DNA of 64,000 bases from Lasioglossum baleicum (taxonomy: Eukaryota > Arthropoda > Insecta > Hymenoptera > Halictidae), in NCBI RefSeq assembly GCF_051020765.1, contig NW_027469106.1:496001-560000 (forward strand), in the 5' to 3' direction. Position numbers and translations under genes: made by a program. Below the pieces are notes generated by a model. That model did no database searches. It saw nothing but the letters and a program-made list of their open reading frames with translations, and had not been told where the DNA came from. Numbering within the stretch: the stretch's first letter is position 1; the number at the start of each line of letters is the position of its first letter. This document shows positions 7,047 through 19,327 of the stretch, in pieces.

Positions 7047-8937
7047 CGAGTACTCCCTAGAGAAAAACGCCGTGAAAAGCCGGCCGGAATCGAAGGAGAC
7101 TCGAGAGATATCGGAGTACACTGCGAGAAGTCGGATCGTGGAGCGTGAGGATCGAGTCCGAACAAAGACTCCTCCGAAATCCGAAGAATTCGTCCTCGAA
7201 CCTCGTACCGTTGCGTGCATAGCGGTCGACGTCGAAGGACCCAAACAGGGATATATCCGCCGTGTTAATGTAGCGCCGGATGTATTCCTGGGTGACTGCG
7301 TCGTCACCAATCGTAAAGGCAAAGCGAGCCTTCGGTGTTTTAACACCTCGTCGGAAAGAGTTTCATTTCGATTGCCCCCATTGGAGATGGAAGAAATCGA
7401 GTCGTACTCTTCCGACCTTTCTAATTCCGGGTATCATCCCGACGCATTCGGTAACCATCCCGACCTTTCTAATTCCGGGAACCATCCCGACGTATTCGGT
7501 AACCATCCCGACCATTCTACTTCCGGGTATCATCCCGACGTATTCGGTAACCATCCCGACCTTTCTAACTCCGGTAACCAGCCCGATCTTTATACTAACT
7601 CCGGTAACCAGCCCGATTCTCATACTAACTCCGGTAACCAGCCCGATCATTATACTAACTCCGGTAACCAGCCCGATAAAACCAAGGTCAGAATGACCTA
7701 TTCCATCGCAAATTCCCACGAAGCTCGCGTGAAAGAGCTATTAGAAACCATCCCCATGGATCATCTCAGCGGCGACGAAATGGACCATGTTAAATCTTTG
7801 TTAGAAAAGCACAATGATCTTTTCCATCTCCAAGGGGATCGTTTGGGGAAAACAAATGCGGTGACTCACAGAATCATCACGACGGATGATATTCCAATCC
7901 ATGTTAAACAGTATCGCTACCCACCAATCCACAAGGACGAAATCAACAAGCAAATGTCCGAACTCTTACGGAATGACATAGTCGTTCCATCTAACTCACC
8001 TTATAATTCCCCCTTGTGGATTGTTCCTAAGAAAGCGGACGCCGAGGGTAACAAAAAATGGCGCATGGTAATCGATTACCGCGCATTAAACGAGAAGTCG
8101 GTGGCCGACGCGTACCCGCTACCTAGCATTAACGAAATCCTAGATCAGTTAGGCAGCGCCGCATACTTCAGTGTGTTTGACTTAGCCAGCGGATTCCATC
8201 AGATAGGAATGGAGAAGGAGGATGCCGCGAAGACCGCCTTCTCCACGCCTTTCGGCCACTACGAATTCAACAGAATGCCATTCGGTCTCCGTAATGCTCC
8301 GGCTACCTTCCAAAGATTAATGGACACAGTCCTCTGCGGCCTACAAGGCAACGAACTCTTCGTGTACCTCGATGATATCGTGATCTACGCGCGTTCATTA
8401 GAAGAACATTATGCCAAATTCAATAAACTAGCCCGCCGACTGCGCGGAGCCAACCTCAAATTACAGCCCTCGAAATGCGGCTTCCTTCATAAGGAAGTGG
8501 CATACCTGGGACATCAGATTAGTCAAGACGGCGTCAGACCATGTCCAAAGAAAATTAATGCCGTACAAAATTTCCCACGACCTAAGAACGCGAAAAACGT
8601 GCGCGAATTTCTAGGCCTTGCAGGGTACTACCGCAAATTTATTAATGACTTCGCTAAAATCTCCAAACCCCTAACCCAACTCCTCGCCAAAGAGCACAAT
8701 TTCGAATGGGGTCCAAAACAAGAAAAGGCCTTCGAAGACCTACGACAAGCTCTGTGTGACGAACCGGTCCTTCAATACCCGGATTTCGATAAGCCGTTCA
8801 ACGTCACCTGCGATGCATCTGGTTATGCCATCGGCGCTGTACTAAGCCAAGGCGAAGTAGGCAAGGATCGTCCCGTTGCCTATGCCTCAAGGATCCTGCA
8901 GGGCGCTGAAGTGAACTATTCTACAATAGAGAAGGAG
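7047..8937 (+). pseudogene. pol: pol of copy B, first visible segment (protease C-part, linker, RT, RNaseH start)
   Basis: The same Pol frame as copy A runs from the Glu codon at 7048. It covers the conserved post-protease block, an NHPD/NQPD array at about 7419-7680 that is shorter and differently ordered than A's, the whole RT with intact YLDD (about 8368-8379) and the start of RNaseH. It ends at the codon before the C insertion, inside the RNaseH EKEC motif. Upstream protease and Gag lie beyond the A insertion. It is broken only by insertions. Confidence 0.88.
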
Positions 8938-10894
8938 TGTCACGTCCGTCACTGTGTTTTTGTTACAGGTACCAGGAGAGAGAAAAGAGAACAGTGACAG
9001 ACGGACGGTTGAGATATTATGATTAAAATGAGGAGTGGTCTTTCGTGCCGAGACAGCCGCGGGCTGTCATATGCACTAGGACAACCGATATTGCTATGGA
9101 TGCAGTCAAGAAAAGAACGTCCGACGCGGTTACAAGGAGTGTCCCGACAAGAATCGCGCGCGAGAGGATGCAACGAGAACGGTGAGTTTACAGGATTCAG
9201 CAATTATACAAGACATTATATGACTCACCGCAATGCTGTATTAACGCCTAATAATATTGTTGCAGCAGGAACTGGCGGTATTGACAGTAGGTGTCGTACA
9301 TCGGGTCTTCTATACAGATGTCCTCGAGGTGGGGAAGATCTGGCAGAGTTGCTGCTGCTCTCCTCGGGACGACATTAGTGCCCTTGGATGCTGGCCGCAA
9401 GATGACACGTTGATGAGCTGGCAGAGGAACGTCACGGATGATTCGGCAACGGACCCTGGGAACGATGATCGTGTCTCGGCTGTCGTCGTCGTTGGCTATG
9501 TCGATCACCTCTGGACAATCGACCGGATGTAGAACTGGCGTCGGAGCTCGCGAGAGGTCCGCGTGGTTGACCTCTTTAGGAGGGTTGCAAGGGCAACCGT
9601 ATACAGAAACGTAATCGGACGCGTCACACGGAATGTGCTCAGTGGTTCCCAGAAGTTCTGTCCACTCGGTAGTGGCAATGATTTGATCGAGCACCGCTTT
9701 ATTTCTCAACGCGCGTCTCAATTTAGCAAGTTGATACTTGCGTCCCGCTCGACGTGGGCGTCGCATGGGTAAGGAATAGTAATGATGGAATATTAATAAT
9801 ATAATGAAAATGAACTTCTACTTGTTATTAACCTTTTTGGTAGTTAACTCGCTTCACGTCTATAGTGGCGGCTCAGCGTTTCCACTGCGCACTTTAGACC
9901 AATTCTATACGTGGCACGAGAACTTCTCTATGACTCGCTTCAAATTCCTTATTGGCGGCTCAGCGTTTCCACTGCGCACTTTAGACCAAGTCCGGATATG
10001 TCACGAGTTTAATATATTTGATGCAAGAACTGAATTGGAAGATGGTGTTGAACTAACACAAGAATAACAAGATCGAAGCACTGGTATAACAACGATATAT
10101 TGAATAAGAACTGGTAAGTACACTGGTATACAATATGTAAGTAGTATTATAATAGGAGTAGTAATTGGATTAATGAATAATGGATATTGTAATATGTTAT
10201 AGGATTAATGTATGAGAATTAGGACTTGAGTTGAGTTGAGTTAGAGTTGGAATTGGAATTGGAATTAGGAGTGAAGGATCGACACACTTCACTATCGCGG
10301 AGCTAGACTGAACACGTCTGCTCTTGAAGTCGGAAGAAGCCGGACTGGCGGCTGAGGCCAGGTAGGCACGTCTGTGCGAGTCGCTGGCTGAAGGCGGACT
10401 GCTGCAAGCGCCTGCTCTGCCTTGCCTCCTTCGTTCGGAGTGGGGATGGCTGACGCTGCAGTCTCTTTGTTCTTCAGTCGTCGGAGTGGGAGAACCGCTG
10501 ACGCAGCAGCGTCTTCGCTCCCGGGGACTGCACGTGCATTTCTGCTGACGGTGCAGTCTCGTGGCTGTCCTATTGCCCTCTACGAGCGTGGGACTGCTGA
10601 TGCAGCAGTCTTTGGACTTCTCGACGTTTCTAGAAGCTTCTAGATGCTTCCAGAGTGATGCAATACTTTATTGCATTATGTGTCGTGGTGATGGGTTGAA
10701 ACTGAGGTAAGGTGTTGATCAAGGTGAAGTTATGGTGATGGATAGAGACGGAGATAAGGATTAGAACAATAGAATATTGAAATCTTAATACTATGTTCTT
10801 ATGTCTAGGGGACGGTGTGTGGATCTTATGTAGATCAGACCTTGAATACATAGTGTGTGTACAAGGCCAACGTCGTACATCGGACGACGTAACA
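8938..10894 (-). repeat. 3' LTR of copy C (1957 bp)
   Basis: Reads TGTTACGTCG...GACGTGACA on the minus strand. It matches the other C LTR along its length. It contains the heat-shock element, CncC/Maf-like motifs, duplicated hairpin, LTR ORF and donor-like site described for copy A. Distinctive features include TTGAATAAG instead of TTAAATAAG, and GAAGTCGGAAGAAGCC after the CncC/Maf region. Confidence 0.95.
9248..9766 (-). CDS. LTR-encoded basic/Cys-motif protein, copy C 3' LTR (172 aa)
   Basis: Intact, and identical in translation to the ORF in C's 5' LTR (17677-18195). C-specific differences from other copies are Asn for Asp in the acidic run (IANDDDS), and Gly and Arg substitutions in the SKGTNVVPRR stretch. 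The conserved Cys motif and basic N-terminus are unchanged. Function is unknown. Confidence 0.75.
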   Translation of the reverse strand: MRRPRRAGRKYQLAKLRRALRNKAVLDQIIATTEWTELLGTTEHIPCDASDYVSVYGCPCNPPKEVNHADLSRAPTPVLHPVDCPEVIDIANDDDSRDTIIVPRVRCRIIRDVPLPAHQRVILRPASKGTNVVPRRAAATLPDLPHLEDICIEDPMYDTYCQYRQFLLQQYY

Positions 10895-10960
10895 CCTCCA
10901 AACGCGGAAAAGAAATTTCTTACAAGGAAGAAATTTCTCGCTCAACACTCGATATCACAC

Positions 10961-13900
10961 TCATTCATGCGACGCATCGTCCGGAGGTACTCCGCGCAGG
11001 GAGCACAGTTCTCGGCGAGTATTTCCTATATTTGTACGAAACACTGGTCGCACTGAAATGTTGTCGGTGTCGGCACGTGGGGCTGGGGCTGGTTTTGTAA
11101 TGTCCGACAAGTCGTATTCGCAATGTTCATTATTCGACTGTCTTTTCTCGGGGTTTAGGGTGGGTGGGGAATCACTTTGTTCACTAACACTTTTGTCTTT
11201 TCTGATCTGCGTCCAGATGAGTGTCACGTTTCGCTGACGCGGGGTTTGCGTTGGATTATTCGGCGCACGCTTGAGTTTGTTTGCATGTACAATCTTAAAA
11301 TGGTTCCCTACTTTAATTTTCACATTGTTTGAGTCTAAGATGTCGCAGATTTCATGTGGACCCGTATATTGCGCATCGAATTTGCCCTTGCAGGGTTCTT
11401 TGAGTAGGAATACTTGTTCTCCCACCTTGAATTCTACCGGGTTAATTCTTCTATCGTAGTATGATTTGGATTTTCTTTTCGCGGAGACTATGTTTCCGCG
11501 CGCGCGAATCTGGGTTTCGGTTATCTTTCTTTGCAATTGGGAGAGGTAGTGGGTATAGGAGTCGTTTTCGCATTCGTAGGAGTAGGAATCGGCGGATGGG
11601 ACTCGTGCCAAAGAGCCGAATACTAACTCGTGCGGCGTGAAATCTGTGCCCTCGTGGACACTTGTATTGTAACTAAACATTGCTAAATCGACCCATTTGT
11701 CCCAGTTGTTTTTGTGGACGTATTGCTTCAGGTATTCTGCTAAGACGTGGTGGGATCTCTCGATTGACCCGTTGCTTTGAGGGTGGAAGGCTGTTGTTTG
11801 CAGCCGAGTTATTCTGAATCGTTTTGCGATGGCCTTCATCAGGGAGCTTGTGAAATTTGCTCCTTGATCCGTTAGGATGGCTTTAGGTGTTCCGAAACGA
11901 CAGATAAAATTGTTTATAAATGCATCCGCAGTGCTGATGGCATCGGCGGATTTGAGTGGGATTGCGGTTGAGTGTTTCGTTAATAGATCCTGTATGGTTA
12001 AGATGTATGTGTTTCCGTCGTTGGTTGTTGGAAGGGGCCCTACAATGTCCATGGACACCTTATCGAACGCTCTACCGGGTGTATCCGTTATTCTCATCGG
12101 CAGGCGCGTTTTTACCCTGGTCAGTTTATTACGTTGGCAACTGAGGCAGTTATTAACGTAGTTCGTTATCTGGATCTTCATACCGCTCCACCAATATCTT
12201 TCGCGGATTCTCTTCAGGGTTTTTGTAATTCCTTTGTGCCCTGCGTACGCAGAGACGTGATTTTCTGCGATAATATCATTCCATCTATCTTCGGCCGGTA
12301 TCTGGATTTCGTTTGCGCAGAAGAATATGTGTACGGGGGTGTCTTCGAATGTTGCGATGAGGAGGTTCGAGACGTACTCCATGGAATTGTCATCTATATA
12401 GGTTTTAGAGATTGAAAATGTTCGCAGTCTGAGTTCGTTGGCTACATCAAGTAATGTCCGGAAACATTCTTTTAGGTCGTCAGTTGAAACCTCGTGAGTC
12501 AGGGATGGTTTGATGGGTATCTGTATCAGCTTGTTGCTACCGAAATTACTTATCTTTGCTTTGAATAAGGTCAGATCTCGACCGTCGGACAGTTTCCTTT
12601 GTCTATGGAGGTCTACGGCTCCTGGGTCTATAGGTTGACCATCCAGGGTTGTGAAACATACTAAATTATCTTTCCTCATAATTAGTCGGTCGCGGAGGTA
12701 CGTTATTCTCCCTTGTCGTCTTGGCTCCTCATCTTCTTCCTCGTCCTCGGAGGGTAAGGTTTCTTCTTCTTCATCGAGCCAGGTTGGTCCCGTTGGTTGG
12801 GGAATTAGGCTGGGGACGGCGGTTAAAATGTCCTCTAGTCCTGTTATGGGTGACTCCTCTTGACTGGAGACGGGTACTAGGGGTGGTGATACCAAAAGGC
12901 TGTCGTCATCTGAACTCGCCCTAGGGCGTGGTGGCGTTTTCGATGGTGGTTCAGATGTTGAGTTTGACGATGATTTCCTCTTCCTCGGGGGAATTGACTG
13001 AGGCGGTGGCATAAGATGCGAGTCGGCCCATCTCCTTCGGCGGTTATCGAAGAGAGGGGTTCCTGGATTTGATAACGGTGCTCTTGGCGGCGATGTGCCT
13101 CCAGGGGTGCTCCATGAGAGGGGCAACGTAACTGGGTTTCGGGAGAGGGCATCAGCGTTAGAATTCGCTTTTCCAGGTTTGTAGACGACTTTATATTCAA
13201 ACTCGGCCAGTTTTAGGCGCCATCTGAGGAGGCGCGACGTAGGGTCTTTTACTGACGTCATCCAGACCAGCGGTTTATGGTCTGTGATTAGTGTAAATTT
13301 TCGGCCGTAAATATATGGTCTAAAATACTGTACTGCGAATATTATTGCTAAACACTCCTTCTCTATTGTAGAATAGTTCACTTCGGCGCCCTGCAGGATC
13401 CTTGAGGCATAGGCAACGGGACGATCCTTGCCTACTTCGCCTTGGCTTAGTACGGCGCCGATGGCATATCCAGATGCATCGCAGGTGACGTTAAACGGCT
13501 TATCGAAATCCGGGTATTGAAGGACCGGTTCGTCACACAGAGCTTGTCGTAGGTCTTCGAAGGCCTTTTCTTGTTTTGGACCCCATTCGAAATTGTGCTC
13601 TTTGGCGAGGAGTTGGGTTAGGGGTTTGGAGATTTTAGCGAAGTCATTAATAAATTTGCGGTAGTACCCTGCAAGGCCTAAAAATTCGCGCACGTTTTTC
13701 GCGTTCTTAGGTCGTGGGAAATTTTGTACGGCATTAATTTTCTTTGGACATGGTCTGACGCCGTCTTGACTAATCTGATGTCCCAGGTATGCCACTTCCT
13801 TATGAAGGAAGCCGCATTTCGAGGGCTGTAATTTGAGGTTGGCTCCGCGCAGTCGGCGGGCTAGTTTATTGAATTTGGCATAATGTTCTTCTAATGAACG

Positions 13901-16018
13901 CGCGTAGATCACGATATCATCGAGTTACACGAAGAGTTCGTTGCCTTGTAGGCCGCAGAGGACTGTGTCCATTAATCTTTGGAAGGTAGCCGGAGCATTA
14001 CGGAGACCGAATGGCATTCTGTTGAATTCGTAGTGGCCGAAAGGCGTGGAGAAGGCGGTCTTCGCGGCATCCTCCTTCTCCATTCCTATCTGATGGAATC
14101 CGCTGGCTAAGTCAAACACACTGAAGTATGTGGCGCTGCCTAACTGATCTAGGATTTCGTTAATGCTAGGTAGCGGGTACGCGTCGGCCACCGATTTCTC
14201 GTTTAATGCGCGGTAATCGATTACCATGCGCCATTTTTTGTTACCCTCGGCGTCCGCTTTCTTAGGAACAATCCACAAGGGGGAATTATAAGGTGAGTTA
14301 GATGGAACGACTATGTCATTCCGTAAGAGTTCGGACATTTGTTTGTTGATTTCGTCCTTGTGGATTGGTGGGTAGCGATACTGTTTAACATGGATTGGAA
14401 TATCATCCGTCGTGATGATTCTGTGAGTCACCGCGTTTGTTTTTCCCAAACGATCCCCTTGGAGATGGAAAAGATCATTGTGCTTTTCTAACAAAGATTT
14501 AACATGATCCATTTCGTCGCCGCTGAGGTGATCCATGGGGATAGTTTCTAATAACTCTTTCACGCGAGCTTCGTGGGAATTTGCGATGGAATAGGTCATT
14601 CTGACCTTGGTTTTATCGGGCTGGTTACCGGAGTTAGTATAAGAATCGGACTGGTTACCGGAGTTAGTATAAGAATCGGGCTGGTTACCGGAGTTAGTAT
14701 GAGAATCGGGCTGGTTACCGGAGTTAGTATAAGAATCGGGCTGGTTACCGGAGTTAGTATGGTCGGGATGGTTACCGAATGCGTCGGGATGGTACCCGGA
14801 ATTAGAAAGGTCGGGATGGTTACCGAATACGTCGGGATGGTACCCGGAAGTAGAAAGGTCGGGATGGTTACCGAAATTGAAAAGGTCGGGATGGTTACCG
14901 AATGCGTCGGGATGATTCCCGGAATTAGAAAGGTCGGAAGAGTACGACTCGATTTCTTCCATCTCCAATGGGGGCAATCGAAATGAAACTCTTTCCGACG
15001 AGGTGTTAAAACACCGGAGGCTCGCTTTGCCTTTACGATTGGTGACAACGCAGTCACCCAGGAATACATCCGGCGCTACATTAACACGGCGGATATATCC
15101 CTGTTTGGGTCCTTCGACGTCGACCGCTATGCACGCAACGGTACGAGGTTCGAGGACGAATTCTTCGGATTTCGGAGGAGTCTTTGTTCGGACTCGATCC
15201 TCACGCTCCACGATCCGACTTCTCGCAGTGTACTCCGATATCTCTCGAGTCTCCTTCGATTCCGGCCGGCTTTTCACGGCGTTTTTCTCTAGGGAGTACT
15301 CGATCGAATCCCGAGGAGGCATTGAAATAACCTCCGTCACCGGAGCTCTGCAAGGTCTGACCGCGGGTGCACGAGGATTTGAGGATGACACTCGAACGTT
15401 CCTTGCCGAATGTTCCTCACGCTTGGCGGCTGGAGTTTTAACGAGATCGTTGGTCATAGACGAAGGCATTGAAATAACCTCTGCTGCCAATTCATCGCGA
15501 GGCTCAGCCGTGGGCGCGCAAGGGTTCGAGAAGGGAACCCGAATGTTTCCTATCGTTATGTATTCATTCGCAAAGGAGATCTCGGCTCCTGTTCTGAAGA
15601 AGGGAGAACCGAGGATTCCGTCGATGTTAATTGGGAAGTTTTCTTCCAAGACATGAAATTCGATAGGGTTTTGACCCTGTAAGTGTATTTTAATTTGACC
15701 GAGAGTTGGAATGGATCCCTCGGTTATTCCTTGGACTTCTATAGTGTTCGTATGATCTATAGGTAGATTTGGTTCTAGACTTGACGCACGAATTAAATTG
15801 ATCTCCGAACCCGTGTCCAACAAAAATTCACACTTCTTTTGTAATTGAGGGGCGGAGATTTTTACGCGCGGAATTGGTGAGTCTGCAGCAAGATTTACTG
15901 CTGAGACGAATCGTCGGACTGGTCGTTCGTCCGGATAGCTGTTTGGGTGCGGGCTGTAGTTTGGGTTGAAGATGCGGCCTCCCGCCTTGGGTTGGCTTCG
16001 GTCGGGAGGCCGGACTCG
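10961..16018 (-). pseudogene. pol: pol of copy C, interrupted by a stop in the RT YLDD motif
   Basis: The frame runs from the frameshift site at 16018 through the protease (LDTGSE; Leu codon at 15823), linker repeats (14610-14935), RT, RNaseH and integrase, to the stop at 10961-10963. TAC, the Tyr codon of YLDD, is TAA here (13925-13927). Everything else appears intact, including integrase HHCC and DDE motifs. A stop in the catalytic motif should eliminate RT, RNaseH and integrase from this copy. Either the mutation arose after insertion, or the RNA was mobilised in trans by another copy's Pol. Confidence 0.93.
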
Positions 16019-17253
16019 TTTCCCGACCTCCTATTATTATTAAAAGCGCGCTTACGGCACTCGTGAATATCGTGCCCGGGGACTTTGCAGTAGTTGCAAA
16101 ATTTGTTAGAGCTTGAAGGGCGATCTGTGCGACCATCGCGGTACGTGTTTGAGTCGCGAGGATTATTTTCCCATCGCCGTTGCGGCGTCGGGGAGCGATA
16201 AGAGTCCCGGTTTAAGTTTCTCGAGGACTGCTGAGACGAGTCCGGTCTGTTATCGCGGCGTTCTTGAGTTCGCTCTGGAATGTCACGAGCGGACTCGTAC
16301 GTGGAACGCGGGCGATACGGCCGGTTATCAGAGAAGCTGACTCGTTTTTCTTCGCGGAACAGTTCTCGTCGACGAGTCTGGTCTGACTCATACTGCCTGT
16401 AAGCAGAGATGGCTGCTTCGAAAACAGTGGCAGGATTTCGCGAAGGGCAATGAAGCACTTCGGCACGCAGCTGGGGAAGGAGACCTCGTAGAAAACAATC
16501 TACTACGAAGCGATCTAGTTCTTCGTAATCAAGGCCAATATCTGTGGCATCTTGAATCGCGGTTCGAAGGTCTTTAACGCGATTGATGAAGTCTAGGATG
16601 TGCTCGTTTGGAGCTTGGAGTACACTCGCGAGATCGCCACGGTACTGGTCCACGAATTTATATGGGCCCAGCACTGTACGTAACTTTTCGCATAGTGCAG
16701 AAATTGTGGATATGTGCTCGCCTTCTATAGCGGCATAAGCACGATCGTGGAGTTTATTGCAGAGCAATTTTGTGAGGGCACGCTCTGCAGTGGCTGGTAC
16801 GGTGTCACGCGCGCGTTTGCATGCACGTATGAATGGTAGGACGGAAGACGAAGTTCCGTCGAATCTAGGGACAAGCTCGGCGGCTTGTTTTAGAGCGAAA
16901 TTACCAGTAGGTTCATACTGTGGGACTTCGCGTGGCTCTGGCGGTGAAGGTTCCCGCATATTAGAGACGTTACTAGGGCCTGGTGTAGGCGATTGTTGAC
17001 GTAGGCTTTGACTCATGATTTGGATGTTGCGAAGCTCTTTTCGTATTTCGTCGAGCATATTCTTTTGGTTTTGTGCGTCTTCTTCATATTTGAGACGCAA
17101 TTTGGCAATAAAATCAGTTTCCTCTTTGAGATATTGCTCTCTACGGGCAAGGTCTTGCGCATAAAGGAGTAATTCTTCCTCGGTCATTGGAGGAAGGTCT
17201 GCGTTAGGATCTGCTCGGAGATCCTTTTGAGATCGCGTGATTGGGCGAGACAT
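15895..17253 (-). CDS. gag: Gag of copy C (452 aa)
   Basis: ATG at 17253, 93 bp after the PBS. Residues about 25-80 are rich in Glu, Lys and Leu and likely coiled-coil. The central region (about 115-310) is capsid-like, starting near LVPRFDGTSS. A basic Arg/Ser/Asn-rich segment precedes one zinc knuckle of CX2CX4HX4C form (CNYCKVPGHDIHEC), the typical nucleocapsid RNA-binding motif. The ORF ends ...SSQQ stop and overlaps pol in the -1 frame. Intact. The same 452-aa length is seen in D, G and J. Confidence 0.93.
   Translation of the reverse strand: MSRPITRSQKDLRADPNADLPPMTEEELLLYAQDLARREQYLKEETDFIAKLRLKYEEDAQNQKNMLDEIRKELRNIQIMSQSLRQQSPTPGPSNVSNMREPSPPEPREVPQYEPTGNFALKQAAELVPRFDGTSSSVLPFIRACKRARDTVPATAERALTKLLCNKLHDRAYAAIEGEHISTISALCEKLRTVLGPYKFVDQYRGDLASVLQAPNEHILDFINRVKDLRTAIQDATDIGLDYEELDRFVVDCFLRGLLPQLRAEVLHCPSRNPATVFEAAISAYRQYESDQTRRRELFREEKRVSFSDNRPYRPRSTYESARDIPERTQERRDNRPDSSQQSSRNLNRDSYRSPTPQRRWENNPRDSNTYRDGRTDRPSSSNKFCNYCKVPGHDIHECRKRAFNNNRRSGNESGLPTEANPRREAASSTQTTARTQTAIRTNDQSDDSSQQ
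15975..16024 (-). promoter_or_regulatory. Gag-Pol -1 ribosomal frameshift site (copy C)
   Basis: On the sense strand the heptamer G GGA AAC (16024-16018) is in the Gag frame, followed by a 5-nt spacer and a perfect 10-bp stem CGGCCTCCCG/CGGGAGGCCG (16012-16003 with 15984-15975) around an 18-nt loop. The -1 frame is open from this point into protease. The loop differs by one base from D, while the stem is identical. Confidence 0.88.
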
Positions 17254-17345
17254 TTTGAAAGATATAAAGGGGATTTAAGAAATGTGAACTTCGCACTGAC
17301 ACGCGTCGGGGCTTATTAATGCAAATATCGGCGACCACTTCGATG

Positions 17346-17362
17346 TCCTACCGACTGCGCCA
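17346..17362 (-). promoter_or_regulatory. tRNA-Ser primer-binding site (copy C)
   Basis: The sense strand reads TGGCGCAGTCGGTAGGA, complementary to the 3' end of an insect tRNA-Ser (CCA, discriminator, acceptor stem and start of the T arm). It begins 4 nt (aatt) after the 5' LTR. Drosophila 17.6 and 297 are known to use tRNA-Ser. Confidence 0.85.
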
Positions 17363-17366
17363 AATT

Positions 17367-19323
17367 TGTCACGTCCGTCACTGTGTTTTTGTTACAGGTA
17401 CCAGGAGAGAGAAAAGAGAACAGTGACAGACGGACGGTTGAGATATTATGATTAAAATGAGGAGTGGTCTTTCGTGCCGAGACAGCCGCGGGCTGTCATA
17501 TGCACTAGGACAACCGATATTGCTATGGATGCAGTCAAGAAAAGAACGTCCGACGCGGTTACAAGGAGTGTCCCGACAAGAATCGCGCGCGAGAGGATGC
17601 AACGAGAACGGTGAGTTTACAGGATTCAGCAATTATACAAGACATTATATGACTCACCGCAATGCTGTATTAACGCCTAATAATATTGTTGCAGCAGGAA
17701 CTGGCGGTATTGACAGTAGGTGTCGTACATCGGGTCTTCTATACAGATGTCCTCGAGGTGGGGAAGATCTGGCAGAGTTGCTGCTGCTCTCCTCGGGACG
17801 ACATTAGTGCCCTTGGATGCTGGCCGCAAGATGACACGTTGATGAGCTGGCAGAGGAACGTCACGGATGATTCGGCAACGGACCCTGGGAACGATGATCG
17901 TGTCTCGGCTGTCGTCGTCGTTGGCTATGTCGATCACCTCTGGACAATCGACCGGATGTAGAACTGGCGTCGGAGCTCGCGAGAGGTCCGCGTGGTTGAC
18001 CTCTTTAGGAGGGTTGCAAGGGCAACCGTATACAGAAACGTAATCGGACGCGTCACACGGAATGTGCTCAGTGGTTCCCAGAAGTTCTGTCCACTCGGTA
18101 GTGGCAATGATTTGATCGAGCACCGCTTTATTTCTCAACGCGCGTCTCAATTTAGCAAGTTGATACTTGCGTCCCGCTCGACGTGGGCGTCGCATGGGTA
18201 AGGAATAGTAATGATGGAATATTAATAATATAATGAAAATGAACTTCTACTTGTTATTAACCTTTTTGGTAGTTAACTCGCTTCACGTCTATAGTGGCGG
18301 CTCAGCGTTTCCACTGCGCACTTTAGACCAATTCTATACGTGGCACGAGAACTTCTCTATGACTCGCTTCAAATTCCTTATTGGCGGCTCAGCGTTTCCA
18401 CTGCGCACTTTAGACCAAGTCCGGATATGTCACGAGTTTAATATATTTGATGCAAGAACTGAATTGGAAGATGGTGTTGAACTAACACAAGAATAACAAG
18501 ATCGAAGCACTGGTATAACAACGATATATTGAATAAGAACTGGTAAGTACACTGGTATACAATATGTAAGTAGTATTATAATAGGAGTAGTAATTGGATT
18601 AATGAATAATGGATATTGTAATATGTTATAGGATTAATGTATGAGAATTAGGACTTGAGTTGAGTTGAGTTAGAGTTGGAATTGGAATTGGAATTAGGAG
18701 TGAAGGATCGACACACTTCACTATCGCGGAGCTAGACTGAACACGTCTGCTCTTGAAGTCGGAAGAAGCCGGACTGGCGGCTGAGGCCAGGTAGGCACGT
18801 CTGTGCGAGTCGCTGGCTGAAGGCGGACTGCTGCAAGCGCCTGCTCTGCCTTGCCTCCTTCGTTCGGAGTGGGGATGGCTGACGCTGCAGTCTCTTTGTT
18901 CTTCAGTCGTCGGAGTGGGAGAACCGCTGACGCAGCAGCGTCTTCGCTCCCGGGGACTGCACGTGCATTTCTGCTGACGGTGCAGTCTCGTGGCTGTCCT
19001 ATTGCCCTCTACGAGCGTGGGACTGCTGATGCAGCAGTCTTTGGACTTCTCGACGTTTCTAGAAGCTTCTAGATGCTTCCAGAGTGATGCAATACTTTAT
19101 TGCATTATGTGTCGTGGTGATGGGTTGAAACTGAGGTAAGGTGTTGATCAAGGTGAAGTTATGGTGATGGATAGAGACGGAGATAAGGATTAGAACAATA
19201 GAATATTGAAATCTTAATACTATGTTCTTATGTCTAGGGGACGGTGTGTGGATCTTATGTAGATCAGACCTTGAATACATAGTGTGTGTACAAGGCCAAC
19301 GTCGTACATCGGACGACGTAACA
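17367..19323 (-). repeat. 5' LTR of copy C (1957 bp)
   Basis: Identical by eye to the 3' LTR at 8938-10894, with the same length. It is followed on its inner side by aatt and the PBS. On the outer side GGAG (19324-19327) repeats the bases before 8938. Confidence 0.95.
17677..18195 (-). CDS. LTR-encoded basic/Cys-motif protein, copy C 5' LTR (172 aa)
   Basis: Intact and the same in translation as 9248-9766. In the 5' LTR it lies upstream of gag and, if transcription starts near the heat-shock element, would be the first long ORF of the full-length RNA. Gag would then need reinitiation, an internal entry site or splicing. Function is unknown. Confidence 0.75.
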   Translation of the reverse strand: MRRPRRAGRKYQLAKLRRALRNKAVLDQIIATTEWTELLGTTEHIPCDASDYVSVYGCPCNPPKEVNHADLSRAPTPVLHPVDCPEVIDIANDDDSRDTIIVPRVRCRIIRDVPLPAHQRVILRPASKGTNVVPRRAAATLPDLPHLEDICIEDPMYDTYCQYRQFLLQQYY

Positions 19324-19327
19324 GGAG

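Larger units (their letters stand above)
8938..19323 (-). mobile_element. Copy C: full-length pol-type element, 10386 bp, TSD GGAG
   Basis: Both LTRs are 1957 bp (8938-10894, 17367-19323) and look identical by eye. GGAG flanks the element at 8934-8937 and 19324-19327, and removing the element plus one TSD restores B's RNaseH frame. On the minus strand the order is 5' LTR, PBS, gag, frameshift site, protease, linker, RT, RNaseH, integrase, tail, 3' LTR. There is no envelope gene. Identical LTRs imply a recent insertion, yet pol has a nonsense codon in the RT active site. Confidence 0.95.

Noticed and set aside
9257..9532. 91-aa and longer ORFs antisense to the LTR ORF (other copies at 6335, 17686, 27359, 31457 and elsewhere)
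   Set aside because: Length and end points vary between copies, and no counterpart exists in LTR N. The sense ORF carries the conserved motif.
9804..10067. 87-aa ORF with a signal-peptide-like start and a duplicated GGSAFPLRTLDQ motif in the C LTRs
   Set aside because: It is antisense to the duplicated hairpin. It is open only in C's two LTRs and broken in the others, so the repeat comes from the DNA duplication.
10422..10643. 73-78 aa ORF through the CncC/Maf repeat region of the LTRs
   Set aside because: Codons follow the GCTGA/TGCAG repeats. It is on the antisense strand, disrupted by indels in some copies, and better explained as regulatory repeats.
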